A program made the translations under genes and the position numbers. A DNA stretch of 64,000 nt from Gimibacter soli (GTDB lineage: Bacteria; Pseudomonadota; Alphaproteobacteria; Sphingomonadales; Kordiimonadaceae), in assembly GCF_028463845.1 (NCBI RefSeq), contig NZ_CP116805.1, forward strand, positions 930,001-994,000, written 5' to 3'. The notes beneath the pieces were generated by a model. That model was not told where the DNA came from and searched no databases. It was given only the letters and a program-made list of their open reading frames with translations. This document shows, piece by piece, positions 45,610 through 55,426 of the stretch (its first letter is position 1; every line of letters begins with the position of its first letter).

Positions 45610-47016
45610 ATGATCAATCTGATGCGGCGTGTCCGCTTGCTTTACCGCATCTGGGCCATGTCTGGCCTTGGTATTCTCGGTATTTTCGCGATGGTCGTCC
45701 TTTATAACTGGGCGATTGAAGACCTTCTTAAAGGCGCTGGCAAGGTTGCCGTCGATCTGTTCGATCAGGACAAGATCATCGTTTACGGCGTCACCGCCGT
45801 GATGGTCGGCATGATTTCCTGGCTTGGCTATCTGATTACTCAAAGCTTCCTGCGACCGCTCGCGGCGCTTGAGGAAGACCTTCTGGCGCTTGCCGAAGGG
45901 CGGATTGCCAAGGAAGTCGACGGGATCGACCAGCAGGATGCGCTTGGCGGCATGGCCCGTGCGGTCGAGAAGCTGCGCCAGCGTGCGCTGGAGGCCGACC
46001 GGCTGGCCGCCGACGCCGAAGCCATGCGCGAGGAGCGCGAGGCCGAAGAACGCGCCCAGCAGGAAATGGAGCGCGCCCGCGAGGAACGCGACCGGCTTGC
46101 CAAGGAAGCGGAAGCCAAGGCCCGTGCCGAGGAAAACCGCCGCCTGCAGATGCAGCTTGCGGACTCGTTCGAAAGCGAAGTCAGCCATGTGATTGAGGCG
46201 CTGGCAACGGCAGTGACCGAACTGCAATCGGCATCGGAAACGATGGCAAGTGCGGTGGGCGAAACCCAGCGCGAGGTTGGCACCGCGGCTGGCGCCAGCG
46301 ATCAGGCCCGCGACAATATGGGGCAGGTGGCCTCGGCTGCCGAAGGCCTGTCGTCCGCCATCGGTGAAATCCGTGGCCAGGTGCAGGAGGCGAACGGCAT
46401 CACGAGCGAAGCGGTGAGTGCCGCCGAAGGTGCACGCGGGCGCGTTGAAACGCTTGAGGGCGCTTCAGGCCGCATCGCCGAGGTCATTACACTGATCAAT
46501 GATATCGCCGAGCAGACGAACCTTCTGGCCCTCAACGCCACGATCGAGGCCGCGCGTGCGGGGGAAGCAGGCCGTGGCTTTGCGGTGGTGGCGAGCGAGG
46601 TGAAGAACCTTGCCACGCAAACGGCGGGTGCCACCAAGGAGATTGAGGCACAGGTTGCAGCGATGCAGACCGCCACGCGCGACACGGTGGACGCCGTTCA
46701 GGGCATCCGCACGGCAATCGAGCGGGTGAATTCGATCAACTCCGCCATTGCTGCCGCCGTCGTCGAGCAGGAAGCCTCCACCGGCGAGATCAGCCGCAGC
46801 GCGAAAAGCGCCAGCGACGGCACCGAGATGCTGTCGGTGAGCGTGGGCCGCGTGCAGGATATGGCGGAGGAAAGCACCGGGGCGGCCGAGGTCGTTTCGC
46901 GGTCTTCCGATACGCTTATCGAGCAGTCGAGCAATCTGGAACGCTCGCTGCAGCGGTTCCTCGTGCGTCTGCGCGGCGCTGACGAGGAAAAAGAAAGCGA
47001 CCGCAAGGTCGCCTGA
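45610..47016 (+). CDS. Methyl-accepting chemotaxis protein without a periplasmic ligand domain
   Basis: A 468-residue transducer. Two membrane helices (about residues 12-37 and 57-80) are separated by only about 20 residues, so there is no room for a periplasmic sensor domain. A HAMP region and a long coiled coil rich in Glu, Arg and Ala follow (about 85-185). The signalling hairpin is [40 protein letters not shown], recognised by its centre. It may sense membrane state, redox or an internal signal. ATG at 45610 follows GGGGGG. A strong terminator follows. Confidence 0.9.
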   Translation: MINLMRRVRLLYRIWAMSGLGILGIFAMVVLYNWAIEDLLKGAGKVAVDLFDQDKIIVYGVTAVMVGMISWLGYLITQSFLRPLAALEEDLLALAEGRIAKEVDGIDQQDALGGMARAVEKLRQRALEADRLAADAEAMREEREAEERAQQEMERAREERDRLAKEAEAKARAEENRRLQMQLADSFESEVSHVIEALATAVTELQSASETMASAVGETQREVGTAAGASDQARDNMGQVASAAEGLSSAIGEIRGQVQEANGITSEAVSAAEGARGRVETLEGASGRIAEVITLINDIAEQTNLLALNATIEAARAGEAGRGFAVVASEVKNLATQTAGATKEIEAQVAAMQTATRDTVDAVQGIRTAIERVNSINSAIAAAVVEQEASTGEISRSAKSASDGTEMLSVSVGRVQDMAEESTGAAEVVSRSSDTLIEQSSNLERSLQRFLVRLRGADEEKESDRKVA

Positions 47017-47038
47017 TCCGCTACTGCATAGGAATCGA

Positions 47039-47076
47039 AAAGGGCGCTCCGCGGGGTCTCGGGGCGCCCTTTCCTT
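47039..47076. terminator. Rho-independent terminator between convergent genes
   Basis: Stem AAAGGGCGC / GCGCCCTTT around a 16-base loop, followed by CCTTTC on the plus strand; the A-rich 5' side makes it usable from the minus strand too. It lies 23 bp after the chemoreceptor and just before the end of the convergent desaturase-family gene. Confidence 0.75.
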
Positions 47077-47079
47077 TCA

Positions 47080-47922
47080 TCAGGCCTCCTGCGGGGAAGA
47101 ATTCGCAGGGGCTTCCGATTTAACGCCGTTGCTGGCGCCGACGACCGGCCACATCAGTTCCTGTTGCCAGCTGACATCGGGCAGACCCTCGATGCCAAAT
47201 TGTTTGGGATAGCGGCGGGTGATGTGCGCGGTGCCGAAAAGCACATCCCAGAAGAACAGCAGGTTGCCGTAATTGCCCTTGTAATTGGTGACGCCGTCTT
47301 CCTTGTGCAGCCCGTGGTGCGCGGAATGGGTGGCAGGGGTGGAGATGGTGCGTTCCACAATCCACATGACCTTGTCGAGCGCGGGGATCTTGTAGAGCCA
47401 CTCGTCCCACCGCACGCTGGAATGCGCACCGAAAATGACGCTGAGCTTGACGATCAGATACCAGGGGTAAACGGCTTCAAGGCCGAGGAAGACGAGGGCC
47501 GCGGAAATCCAGAGGCCCGGCATCAGCGCATAATAGAAGATATTGTTCCGGTAAACGATCCGGATGCTCATATAGGGTGCGCTGTGATGGGCGCGGTGCA
47601 GGTTATAGAGGAAGGGCACCGAGTGCGACAGGCGGTGCCACCAATATTGGGTCATGTCGTCGCCCACGAGGAACAGCAGCACCATTACCCAGATCGGTAG
47701 CGTGGAAAGGACGCCAGCGTACTCCGCGAACCAGTGATGGCCCATCCAGTCCACCGCAAACAGTGTGGCGGGCACAGTGACAGCCATGATGATGGTGGTG
47801 GAAATCACCTCCATGATCCAGTCACGGCTTGTGGCTACATCCTTGTTGAGAAAACGGCCGGCGATGATTTCGGCGATCCCGAAGCCGACGAATATCAGCA
47901 TTATGACGATCTTTTCGTCCAT
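47080..47922 (-). CDS. Sterol desaturase/fatty acid hydroxylase family protein
   Basis: A 280-residue membrane protein with about four helices and the histidine clusters of the FA_hydroxylase family: WWHRLSHS, NLHRAHHSA and THSAHHGLHKE. These bind two irons for O2-dependent hydroxylation or desaturation of lipids. ATG at 47922 follows AAGGGATAG. The gene diverges from a LysR-type regulator across 119 bp that contain a perfect LysR-type box, so the regulator probably controls it. The substrate could be a sterol-like lipid, hopanoid or fatty acid. Confidence 0.87.
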   Translation of the reverse strand: MDEKIVIMLIFVGFGIAEIIAGRFLNKDVATSRDWIMEVISTTIIMAVTVPATLFAVDWMGHHWFAEYAGVLSTLPIWVMVLLFLVGDDMTQYWWHRLSHSVPFLYNLHRAHHSAPYMSIRIVYRNNIFYYALMPGLWISAALVFLGLEAVYPWYLIVKLSVIFGAHSSVRWDEWLYKIPALDKVMWIVERTISTPATHSAHHGLHKEDGVTNYKGNYGNLLFFWDVLFGTAHITRRYPKQFGIEGLPDVSWQQELMWPVVGASNGVKSEAPANSSPQEA

Positions 47923-48022
47923 CACATCTATCCCTTCCCGGGCCCGGAAAGGCCCACTCTCCCTTAAAGGATAGAATAGCGCTGCCATCAGATGAAAATT
48001 AGTGATAAAAAAGACAGTATAA

Positions 48023-48037
48023 ATAACTATAGGTTAT
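48023..48037. promoter_or_regulatory. LysR-type operator (T-N11-A palindrome)
   Basis: ATAAC-TATAG-GTTAT is a perfect 15-bp inverted repeat with the T-N11-A core of LysR boxes. It lies 4 bp before the regulator start and 100 bp before the divergent desaturase-family gene. This position suits self-repression of the regulator and control of its neighbour. Confidence 0.65.
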
Positions 48038-48041
48038 ATGA

Positions 48042-48944
48042 ATGCTGGAACTGCGGCACCTGAAACATCTGGCCGCCATCGTGGATCATGGCGGGCTTGA
48101 GAAGGCAGCGGAAGCGCTGGGCCTTACGCAGCCTGCGCTGACCAAAAGCGTGCGACGGATGGAAGATCTTCTGGGCGTGCCGATGTTCGAGCGCGCGGGA
48201 AGGCGGCTGGTGCTGACCCCCATCGGCGCTGAAATCCTGGGGGACGGGCGGCGGCTGCTGCGCGAGGCCGACGATGTGGAGCGCCGCGCGAGCCTGTGGC
48301 GGCAGGGGCAGGCGGGGCGGGTGACGGTGGGCGTGGGACCAGCGGTGCAGGCAGGCTATGTGCCCGAGGTGCTGCGGCGCCTGTCGACCGAAGCCATCGA
48401 AGGCTCGTTGCTGATCGAAACCGGCCACGCCGAAAACCTGCTGCCCCGCCTGATGGCGGGCACGCTCGATTTCGCCGTTTATGATTTCACCGTAGACCCG
48501 CACGACCCCGATATCGTGGCCACCCCCCTGAAGGCTGACCCTATCGTAGCGCTGGTGCGCAGCCACCATCCGCTGATTGCCAACCCGCCGAAAACGGCGG
48601 CTGACCTGATCGTCTGCCCCATGGGCAGCGTGCCCGCCCCGCCGGGGCTGAAAGGGGTGGCAGATGCCCTGACCGGCCCGGCGCGTGCGGCAGGGCGCAT
48701 GACGCTGGAGTGCGACAGCTATGTGGCGCTGGTGGCAGCTGCGAAAACCAGCGACCTCGCCGTCCTCACGCCTGCACGCGTGGCGGCGCATCTGGCAGGC
48801 GATGAGGCGGAAACGGGCCTCGCTATCGTGCCGCTCGATTTCCTTTCCGCCACCACGCGCCCCCAGATCATCCGCCGCCGTCACCGCCCGCAAAGCCCGC
48901 TCGCCCGGCGGGTGATGAAGCTTTTTGAGGAAGTGGCGGGATAA
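48042..48944 (+). CDS. LysR family transcriptional regulator
   Basis: A 300-residue LysR regulator. The N-terminal helix-turn-helix spans LEKAAEALGLTQPALTKSVRRMEDLLG, followed by GAEILGDGRRLLREADD and an effector-binding domain with IETGHAENLLPRLMAGTLDFAVYD. It diverges from the desaturase-family gene and a T-N11-A palindrome sits just before its start, fitting the classic LysR layout of self-control plus control of the divergent gene. Co-inducer unknown. The start leaves only 4 bp after the box, so it may be translated from a short leader. Confidence 0.88.
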   Translation: MLELRHLKHLAAIVDHGGLEKAAEALGLTQPALTKSVRRMEDLLGVPMFERAGRRLVLTPIGAEILGDGRRLLREADDVERRASLWRQGQAGRVTVGVGPAVQAGYVPEVLRRLSTEAIEGSLLIETGHAENLLPRLMAGTLDFAVYDFTVDPHDPDIVATPLKADPIVALVRSHHPLIANPPKTAADLIVCPMGSVPAPPGLKGVADALTGPARAAGRMTLECDSYVALVAAAKTSDLAVLTPARVAAHLAGDEAETGLAIVPLDFLSATTRPQIIRRRHRPQSPLARRVMKLFEEVAG

Positions 48945-48949
48945 AGAAG

Positions 48950-48978
48950 AAGGGCGACCCGAGGGCCGCCCTTTTCAA
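48950..48978 (+). terminator. Rho-independent terminator after LysR gene
   Basis: Stem AAGGGCG / CGCCCTT enclosing a second CCC/GGG stem, followed by TTTTC, 5 bp beyond the regulator stop. Convergent typA ends 20 bp further on. Confidence 0.7.
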
Positions 48979-48998
48979 TTCTGATCTTGCCTTGACGC

Positions 48999-50828
48999 TT
49001 AGGCGTCTTTCGCCTTTTTGCGCTCGTGCGGCTTCAGGAAGCGTTTGCGCAGGCGGATCGATTTCGGCGTCACCTCGACGAGCTCGTCGTCGTTGATATA
49101 GGCGAGCGCTTCCTCGAGCGGCAGTTTGCGCGGGGTCGTCAGGCGGACGGCCTCGTCCTTGCCGGCGGCGCGGATGTTGGTCAGCTGCTTGGCGCGCTGC
49201 ACGTTCACATCCAGATCGTTGTCGCGGCTGTGCTCGCCGATGATCATGCCTTCATAGGTCTCGTCACCGGTTTCGATCATGATCACGCCGCGCTCTTCAA
49301 GGTTCCAAAGCGCATAGGCAACGGCCTTACCGGCGCCGTTGGCGATCAGCACACCGCGCTGGCGGCCGGCGATCGGGCCCTTGTAGGCGTCGTAGCGATC
49401 ATAGATGCGGTTCATGATGCCCGTACCGCGCGTATCGGTGAGGAATTCACCGTGGTAACCGATAAGGCCGCGAGCCGGGGCATCGAACGTGAGGCGGACC
49501 TTGCCGCCGCCCGAGGGGGCCATGCCCTTCAGTTCGGCTTTGCGCAGGCTCATCTTTTCCACCACAACGCCCTGATAGGCTTCGTCCACGTCGATCTGGA
49601 CGGTTTCGTAAGGCTCGAGGCGCTTGCAGTCTTCGTCCATCTTGAAGAGAACGCGCGGGCGCGAGATGGCAAGCTCGAAGCCTTCGCGGCGCATGGTCTC
49701 GATGAGGACGCCAAGCTGAAGTTCACCGCGACCGGCCACTTCGAAGGCATCGTTGTTTTCAGCTTCGGTGATCTTGATTGCCACGTTGCCTTCGGCTTCG
49801 CGCATCAGGCGGTCGCGGATCACGCGGCTCGTCACATGCTTGCCTTCACGGCCAGCGAGCGGGCTGTCGTTCACGGCGAAGGTCATGGCGAGGGTCGGCG
49901 GGTCCACCGGGTGGGCGCGCAGCGGCACGGTCACTTCCGGCACGGCGATGGTATCGGCCACGGTTGCGATCTGCAGGCCGGCGATGGCGATGATGTCGCC
50001 CGCTTCGGCTTGCTCGACCGGCACGCGCTCAAGGCCGCGGAACGACAGGAGCTTGGTGATACGGCCGGTTTCCACAACCTCGCCGTTACCATTGAGCGCA
50101 CGGATCGGGTCGCCGATATTGATGCGGCCGGTTTGCACACGGCCGGTCAGTACACGGCCCACGAAGTTATCGCGGTCCAGCAGGGTAACAAGCATCGAGA
50201 AGGGCTTGTCGACCGAGCCGTCGGTCGTCGGCTTCGGGGGCTCGACATGCTCGACGATCTTGGCGAACAGCGGATTGAGGTTTTCACGCTTGTCGCTCGC
50301 GAGGTCGTTGACGGCCCAGCCATCACGGCCCGACGCATAAAGGATCGGGAAATCGAGCTGCTCGTCATTGGCGCCAAGGGCCACGAACAGATCGAAGCAG
50401 GCGTCGGTGGCGGCATCCGGATCTCCGTCCGGCTTGTCCACCTTGTTCACCACCACGATGGGCTTCAGGCCGAGGGCGAGGGCCTTCATGGTCACGAACT
50501 TGGTCTGCGGCATCGGGCCTTCGGCGGCGTCCACCAGAAGCACCACGCCATCAACCATCGAAAGGATGCGCTCCACCTCGCCGCCGAAGTCGGCGTGGCC
50601 GGGGGTGTCGACGATGTTGATACGGGTATCGTTCCAGACCACCGAGGTACATTTGGCGAGAATGGTGATGCCGCGCTCGCGCTCCAGATCGCCGCTATCC
50701 ATGGCGCGCTCGGCAACGCGCTGGTTGTCGCGGACGGTGCCGGACTGGCGGAAGAGATTGTCGACGAGCGTGGTCTTGCCATGGTCGACGTGGGCGATGA
50801 TCGCGATATTGCGGATCGGCTTGCTCAT
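48999..50828 (-). CDS. typA: Ribosome-associated GTPase TypA/BipA
   Basis: A 609-residue translational GTPase that aids 50S subunit assembly and growth under cold and stress. Motifs: G1 [15 protein letters not shown]2 [12 protein letters not shown]3 [12 protein letters not shown]4 [10 protein letters not shown]. After domain II come the EF-G-like domains III and V, and the C-terminal domain holds [30 protein letters not shown], recognised by its centre. Length is standard. A hairpin lies in its leader (see separate entry). It stands alone. Confidence 0.97.
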   Translation of the reverse strand: MSKPIRNIAIIAHVDHGKTTLVDNLFRQSGTVRDNQRVAERAMDSGDLERERGITILAKCTSVVWNDTRINIVDTPGHADFGGEVERILSMVDGVVLLVDAAEGPMPQTKFVTMKALALGLKPIVVVNKVDKPDGDPDAATDACFDLFVALGANDEQLDFPILYASGRDGWAVNDLASDKRENLNPLFAKIVEHVEPPKPTTDGSVDKPFSMLVTLLDRDNFVGRVLTGRVQTGRINIGDPIRALNGNGEVVETGRITKLLSFRGLERVPVEQAEAGDIIAIAGLQIATVADTIAVPEVTVPLRAHPVDPPTLAMTFAVNDSPLAGREGKHVTSRVIRDRLMREAEGNVAIKITEAENNDAFEVAGRGELQLGVLIETMRREGFELAISRPRVLFKMDEDCKRLEPYETVQIDVDEAYQGVVVEKMSLRKAELKGMAPSGGGKVRLTFDAPARGLIGYHGEFLTDTRGTGIMNRIYDRYDAYKGPIAGRQRGVLIANGAGKAVAYALWNLEERGVIMIETGDETYEGMIIGEHSRDNDLDVNVQRAKQLTNIRAAGKDEAVRLTTPRKLPLEEALAYINDDELVEVTPKSIRLRKRFLKPHERKKAKDA

Positions 50829-50853
50829 GGGAGAGGTCTTTCAAATGCGGAAA

Positions 50854-50875
50854 GGCCCCGGTCACAGCCGGAGCC
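50854..50875 (-). promoter_or_regulatory. Hairpin in typA leader
   Basis: On the minus strand GGCTCCGG and CCGGGGCC can pair around CTGTGA, followed by TTTCC, about 25 bp before the typA start. It could attenuate transcription, but the T run is weak. Confidence 0.3.
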
Positions 50876-51060
50876 TCCCCTTTATGCTTTGCGGCGCCTT
50901 ATACGCGCCTTGGCCCCATCCGGCAAGCCCTGATGGCCTCGTGGCCGATTCGCACGGTGCAGCGCAGCAGAGATACACGCTTTAGGGGAGCGTTTCATAT
51001 TGAAACAGGGCGGATTTCCGCCATTTGATCGGCATAAATAGCTAAAATTAAAGCAAAATA

Positions 51061-51089
51061 TTGACTTGTTCGCATGCGCAGCATATGAA
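51061..51089 (+). promoter_or_regulatory. Sigma70-like promoter upstream of PEP-CTERM gene
   Basis: TTGACT (51,061-51,066), 17 bases, TATGAA (51,084-51,089). Spacing and sequences match a housekeeping promoter. Predicted transcript start is about 225 bp before the gene. Confidence 0.45.
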
Positions 51090-51149
51090 TCGCGCCAACC
51101 TGAACGGCGGGTGATGACCCGGCGATTTGACAGAGGCGATCAGTTGACG

Positions 51150-51165
51150 TTAACAAGAAGTTAAC
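51150..51165 (+). promoter_or_regulatory. CtrA-type binding box
   Basis: TTAACAAGAAGTTAAC equals TTAA-N7-TTAAC, the full consensus for the cell-cycle regulator CtrA. It lies within a longer perfect 7-5-7 inverted repeat (51,148-51,166), about 155 bp before the PEP-CTERM gene. Confidence 0.6.
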
Positions 51166-51320
51166 GAACAAGCCCGCTGAAGCGGCGCTCCCAAGAACAG
51201 GCATGTGAGATCAGGCTCTGCGATGTGCGATGGCACGGCGCAAGAGACGAGAAGTGTGTGCCGGATCGGCGTGAGCCCCGGATGTGTTGTAACCCCCGCG
51301 TAAGCGGAAAGGATACCGAG

Positions 51321-51977
51321 ATGAACAAGATTGCGACCTTCGGCCTTGCAGCAGCCCTCCTGATCGGTCAGGCAGCGCATGCAGCCACCAATTTTGTGAC
51401 GAATGGCAGCTTCGAGGCCGGCCACACCGTTGTGGGCGCCAACTGGCATGTGTTCAACACGGTCGGTGCGTGGGAAACCATTGATGGCGCCGGGATCGAG
51501 ATCCAGGGCAGCGGCGTCGTGACGACGGCGCAAGACGGCAATTTCTATGTCGAGCTGGATAGCGACACCACGAACGGTGGCCTGCCGGGCGAATCCACCA
51601 ACACGACGATGGGCCAGTGGCTGACGCTCGGCCAGGGTTCGTACCAGCTTTCTTTCTGGTATCGGCCGCGCACGTCGGTGCTGGGCGACAATGGCATCCT
51701 CGCCTCGATCAACGGTTTTGACGTCAGCGCCAACACGGCGGCTTCCAAGGGCACGGCGTGGGAACAGTATCTTCTGGATTTCACTATCGGCACCGGTGGT
51801 GACTATCTCCTCAGCTTCGAAGCCCTTGGCAATGCCAACGAATATGGCGGGTTCATCGATAACGTGATTGTTTCGGCGATCCCGGAGCCGGAAACCTGGC
51901 TGCTCGTGATGCTCGGCTTCGGCCTTGCCGGCACCACGTTCCGCCGCCGCAACCGGATGGCTGTGAAGCTCGCCTGA
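51321..51977 (+). CDS. PEP-CTERM sorting-domain surface protein
   Basis: A 218-residue exported protein. A signal peptide (ending AAHA) is followed by a beta-sandwich region (NFVTNGSFEAGHTVVGANWHVFN) like many lectin- or DUF642-type extracellular proteins. At the C-terminus comes VIVSAIPEPETWLLVMLGFGLAGTTFRRRNR: the PEPxxW signal, a hydrophobic helix and an arginine cluster. Such tails are cut by exosortase during export to the surface or matrix. No exosortase gene is in the window, so it must lie elsewhere. ATG at 51,321 follows GGAAAGGATACCGAG. Confidence 0.88.
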   Translation: MNKIATFGLAAALLIGQAAHAATNFVTNGSFEAGHTVVGANWHVFNTVGAWETIDGAGIEIQGSGVVTTAQDGNFYVELDSDTTNGGLPGESTNTTMGQWLTLGQGSYQLSFWYRPRTSVLGDNGILASINGFDVSANTAASKGTAWEQYLLDFTIGTGGDYLLSFEALGNANEYGGFIDNVIVSAIPEPETWLLVMLGFGLAGTTFRRRNRMAVKLA

Positions 51978-52001
51978 GGGCGCTCGATACTTCTGAATGA
52001 T

Positions 52002-52031
52002 AAAAGGCCGGGCTGATCAGTCCGGCCTTTT
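52002..52031. terminator. Bidirectional Rho-independent terminator
   Basis: A stem of AAAAGGCCGG / CCGGCCTTTT around CTGATCAG, with A and T runs on both sides, between the convergent PEP-CTERM and solute-binding-like genes. Confidence 0.85.
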
Positions 52032-52036
52032 GCTTT

Positions 52037-52897
52037 CTAGCGCTGCGGTTTGACGGCGATGCCGTCGGAGGGGCGGCCCACCGGCAGATGGATATCGACC
52101 GGGACTCCTCGGCCTTCAAAGAATTCGGCGAGGCGGCCATTTTCACGCAGCCGCAGAAGTGCAGCAGAAATGGCGGCGATGAAGGCACGTCCCTGCATGG
52201 AGGGGCGGCACACGACACCGATGGTCGCGGACACCAGCATCAGGTCGGGATTATAGGGCGGCAGCTCCTCGCCGAGCGCCTGAAACACAAAGGCCGCATC
52301 GGGCAGGGAGGCGGAGATATAGTCGACCCGACCGGTGAGCAAGAGCTTGGCCTTCGCCGTTTCATCAAGCGAAGCCATGTAGCGGGCCCCATAGGGGGCC
52401 AGCACCTCGGCAATGCGCGAGCCCATCGGGTGCCCGATCAGCTTGCCTTGCAGGTCTTCGAGCCGTGCGAGCGGGGCGCGTCCGGGCTGGGAGAACAGAT
52501 GGGTGACGACCCGCAGGAGGGGTTCGGACGCCTCGAGGCTGATTTCGAGCTGCTCATCAAGCCCGTTCGGGCGCATGATCGGCGTGTAGGCAGGGTACAG
52601 ACATCCGTCTTCATCGCCCTTCAGGCTGCCGACGGCGCGATTGTAGGGCATCACTCGATAGTCCGGACCGAAGCCGGCCTCCGAGAGCACGAATTTCATT
52701 AATTCATTATAGAAGCCCGTGCCATCTGCCTTCAGTGTCAGCCCCCAACCCGTGGCATAAAGATGCTGGGCCGGGTGATTGGCGTGCGCCGACACGACCG
52801 GCGCAGAATCGGCGACCGCCGCAGAAGAGGTGCTTCCTCCTGCGGCGGCAAATAGCATGAGCAACCCTGTTGCCTGATTGAGTGCGCGCATGAACAT
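52037..52897 (-). CDS. Periplasmic solute-binding-like protein (SBP_bac_3 type)
   Basis: A protein of about 286 residues with a signal sequence and the two-lobed layout of amino-acid-type binding proteins. It has FYNELMKFVLSEAGFGPDYRVMPYNRAVGSLKGDEDG early, then LQGKLIGHPMGSRIAEVLAPYG, AKAKLLLTGRVDYISASLPDAAF and a final RENGRLAEFFEGRG. ATG at 52,897 or 52,891. No ABC transporter gene is adjacent; instead it follows a Cache chemoreceptor on the same strand with 66 bp between them. It may present a ligand to that receptor. Ligand unknown. Confidence 0.78.
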   Translation of the reverse strand: MFMRALNQATGLLMLFAAAGGSTSSAAVADSAPVVSAHANHPAQHLYATGWGLTLKADGTGFYNELMKFVLSEAGFGPDYRVMPYNRAVGSLKGDEDGCLYPAYTPIMRPNGLDEQLEISLEASEPLLRVVTHLFSQPGRAPLARLEDLQGKLIGHPMGSRIAEVLAPYGARYMASLDETAKAKLLLTGRVDYISASLPDAAFVFQALGEELPPYNPDLMLVSATIGVVCRPSMQGRAFIAAISAALLRLRENGRLAEFFEGRGVPVDIHLPVGRPSDGIAVKPQR

Positions 52898-52963
52898 GCG
52901 GCCAGCTATAGCCCGGACCCCTTGAGATTCCGTTAAAATGCAACGGAACTGAAACATATCCGC

Positions 52964-55210
52964 TCAGCTGTTCGCAATCTCCTGAATGCGCGTGAGGAAT
53001 GCCTCGATTTCCTGCTTCAGAAGTGCGGTGCTGGAGGCAAGCTCGGTCGCCGCACCTGCCACGGTGCTCGCCGATTCCTGCGTACGCTCCGACCCCGCTG
53101 CGACACCGGAGATATTGGCGCTGACCTCATTGGTGCCCTGGGCGGCGTCCTGAACGCTTCGGGCGATTTCCTGCGTGGCAGCCTGTTGTTCCTCAACCGC
53201 CGCCGCCACGGCGGACGCAAGTTCTGCCGTGGTGCTGACGGCCCGGCGAATTTCGTTCATCGCATCGGATGCCGATTTGCTCTGGCTTTGGACCGCATTG
53301 ATCTGTTCGGCAATCTGCTCGGTTGCCTTGGCCGTCTGGCTGGCGAGTGATTTGACTTCACCGGCGACGACCGCGAAGCCCTTGCCAGCGTCGCCCGCAC
53401 GGGCGGCCTCGATGGTGGCATTGAGCGCCAGAAGGTTGGTCTGTTCGGCAATGTCATTGATCAGGTCGATCACATCGGTGATGGCCTGCGAGGCGGCGGC
53501 AAGCTCTTCCATGATGGAAGCGGTGGAGGTCGCCTTTTCGGACGCCTGCATGTTGGCGGACGTGGAGGCTGCCATCTGTCGACCGATCTCGACAATCGAG
53601 GCGCCGAGTTCTTCGGTTGCCGCCGCGACCGTTTGCACATTCACTGTTGTCTCTTCGGCGGCAGACGCAACAACGGCGGACCGGGCATTCGTTTCCTTCG
53701 CGGTTTGCGACATGAATTCCGAGGTACGGCTGAGGTCATCGGCGGCACCGGAAACACCGGCCAGCTGCTCGCGGACCTGATCCTCGAACGCACGGATGGC
53801 GTCTGCCATCGCCTGCGCTTTGGCGGCGCGGGCTTCGGCGCGGGCCGCTTCCTCGCGCGCCGCAGCGCGTTCGCGCTCCATCTCGGCCTCGCGTTCGGCG
53901 GCTTCCCGTGCGAGGCGCTCCTTCTCGGCCTTGTCGGCCTCGTCGCGCAGGCGGGAACGTTCGATCATGCCGCGTTTGAACACATCGACGGCCTTTGCCA
54001 TGTCGCCGATTTCATCGCCCCGCGCGGTGTGGGGGACAGCGACAGATGTATCGCCCTCGGCCAGTGCCTTTGTCGCATCCACCATGTTGCTGATCGGGCG
54101 GGTAAGGCCGCGCACGACAAAGAGCGAAATGGCGGCCATCAGCACGATGGCGCCGAAGGCGATCAGGATCATCATGGTGCCGGTGGAGACGATGGCGGCG
54201 CGGGCCTCTTCCGCATCAATCTCGCCGATGATGGCCCATTTGGCGCCAAGGAAGGTGATAGGCTCATAGGCCGAGGCAACCTCGACCCCGCGATAATCCT
54301 CGATCCATGCGACCCCGCTTTCGCCCTGCAGGGCGGCGCGGACAGAAGCGGTATCGATCTTCTGCTTCAGGATCGTGCTTTCCTTGGCGAAGCGGCTGTC
54401 GGTGCGCATCAGATAGTCCGCGCCAACCACATAGGTTTCGCCGGACTGGCCCATACCTTCGGATGACTGGAGGATGCCGTTCATCACATCAATCGCCATC
54501 TGGAAGGCGAGGACACCGATCTTGGCGCCTGTCGCTGGGTCGATCACCGGATATGCGATGAAGCTGGCGGGGGCGCCGTTGCTGGGGGCGTAGGATTCGA
54601 AGTCCGTGAAGCTGACGGCATCGTTGCCACCGGCCATGGCCGCCTTGAAAACGCGGGCGAGGCCTGTGCTGCTGTAGCGACCGGCGCTCAGGCTGGTGGC
54701 GAAATCATTTTCCTTGAAGACGGTATAGACAACTTCGCCTGCGGCATCGATCAGGAAAACATCATAATAGCCGCGCGTTTCCTGAAGGCTCAGGAACCAG
54801 GGATGATACTGGCCGTGCGCTTCGGAATAGGGCGAGCCATCACCGGCCTCCACAAGTTTCGATCGTGCGCCGGCGCCCTGGCTGTTGTTGGTGATGTAAA
54901 GCGACTGGAGCGTGCTTTCGGCATTGCTGCCAAACGCGCCATAGCCGGCGGTCATTGCCTTCAGGGCATCGACCACGAGCGGGCTTTCGGCGGTTACCGA
55001 AATCTCTTGCTCGGTCGTCTTCAGATAATGCTCGAAGAAGGCCCGTTTGGAGGAGACAACGGCCTGCAGCCTGTCGCGGATGATGACATCAAGTTCGCTT
55101 CGTATTTCAATGAAGCCGGCGCCGGTGATGCTGGCGGCAAGAAGCAGCAGGAAGAGAACGACGGCGGCCGGAAGTTTGACGGCGATTCTCATATTGTCGA
55201 AATAACGCAT
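52964..55210 (-). CDS. Methyl-accepting chemotaxis protein with double-Cache sensor
   Basis: A 748-residue chemoreceptor: membrane helix near residue 20, a periplasmic dCache-like domain (about 45-325; [27 protein letters not shown] and [18 protein letters not shown]), a second helix near 340-365 and a HAMP domain. A charged coiled coil (about 425-475) precedes the signalling core [40 protein letters not shown], identified by its centre. dCache domains commonly bind amino acids or organic acids. The solute-binding-like gene follows, suggesting joint sensing. Confidence 0.92.
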   Translation of the reverse strand: MRYFDNMRIAVKLPAAVVLFLLLLAASITGAGFIEIRSELDVIIRDRLQAVVSSKRAFFEHYLKTTEQEISVTAESPLVVDALKAMTAGYGAFGSNAESTLQSLYITNNSQGAGARSKLVEAGDGSPYSEAHGQYHPWFLSLQETRGYYDVFLIDAAGEVVYTVFKENDFATSLSAGRYSSTGLARVFKAAMAGGNDAVSFTDFESYAPSNGAPASFIAYPVIDPATGAKIGVLAFQMAIDVMNGILQSSEGMGQSGETYVVGADYLMRTDSRFAKESTILKQKIDTASVRAALQGESGVAWIEDYRGVEVASAYEPITFLGAKWAIIGEIDAEEARAAIVSTGTMMILIAFGAIVLMAAISLFVVRGLTRPISNMVDATKALAEGDTSVAVPHTARGDEIGDMAKAVDVFKRGMIERSRLRDEADKAEKERLAREAAEREAEMERERAAAREEAARAEARAAKAQAMADAIRAFEDQVREQLAGVSGAADDLSRTSEFMSQTAKETNARSAVVASAAEETTVNVQTVAAATEELGASIVEIGRQMAASTSANMQASEKATSTASIMEELAAASQAITDVIDLINDIAEQTNLLALNATIEAARAGDAGKGFAVVAGEVKSLASQTAKATEQIAEQINAVQSQSKSASDAMNEIRRAVSTTAELASAVAAAVEEQQAATQEIARSVQDAAQGTNEVSANISGVAAGSERTQESASTVAGAATELASSTALLKQEIEAFLTRIQEIANS

Positions 55211-55365
55211 GGTTCCCCTCCCTCATGGCGGTGACATGGATGCTGGATGCGTATCTCTGGACGTGTAGGCCTGACCGTCGCGACTGTTGCCGGCGGCCAT
55301 CTGTTTGTTGGCGCCACACTAGGCTTCAGGAATTGATTTTTTGTTAAAATTTGATGAGTTACAGG

Positions 55366-55387
55366 CTGCGCGGGAATTCCTGCGCAG
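55366..55387. repeat. Near-perfect 22-bp palindrome
   Basis: CTGCGC-GGGAATTCCT-GCGCAG has perfect 6-bp outer arms and a GGAATTCC core. It lies 40 bp beyond the tRNA 3' end on the minus strand and about 155 bp upstream of the chemoreceptor start. No T run follows it, so it may be a processing hairpin of the tRNA transcript or an operator. Confidence 0.35.
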
Positions 55388-55426
55388 TATGCAAGTTCAG
55401 ATTGAAGTGTGATTGGGGAGGGAGAA

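Larger units (their letters stand above)
50829..51320. other. Long intergenic region between typA and the PEP-CTERM gene
   Basis: 492 bp with no gene. Near typA, a hairpin GGCTCCGG-CTGTGA-CCGGGGCC followed by TTTCC on the minus strand (50,854-50,875) lies in the typA leader. On the plus strand there is a sigma70-like promoter (51,061-51,089), an exact CtrA-type box (51,150-51,165) and a strong ribosome site GGAAAGGATACCGAG just before 51,321. These suggest a long leader or two promoters for the PEP-CTERM gene. Confidence 0.5.

Noticed and set aside
49026-50933. 635-residue plus-strand open frame
   Set aside because: Entirely antisense to typA, which has all five GTPase motifs.
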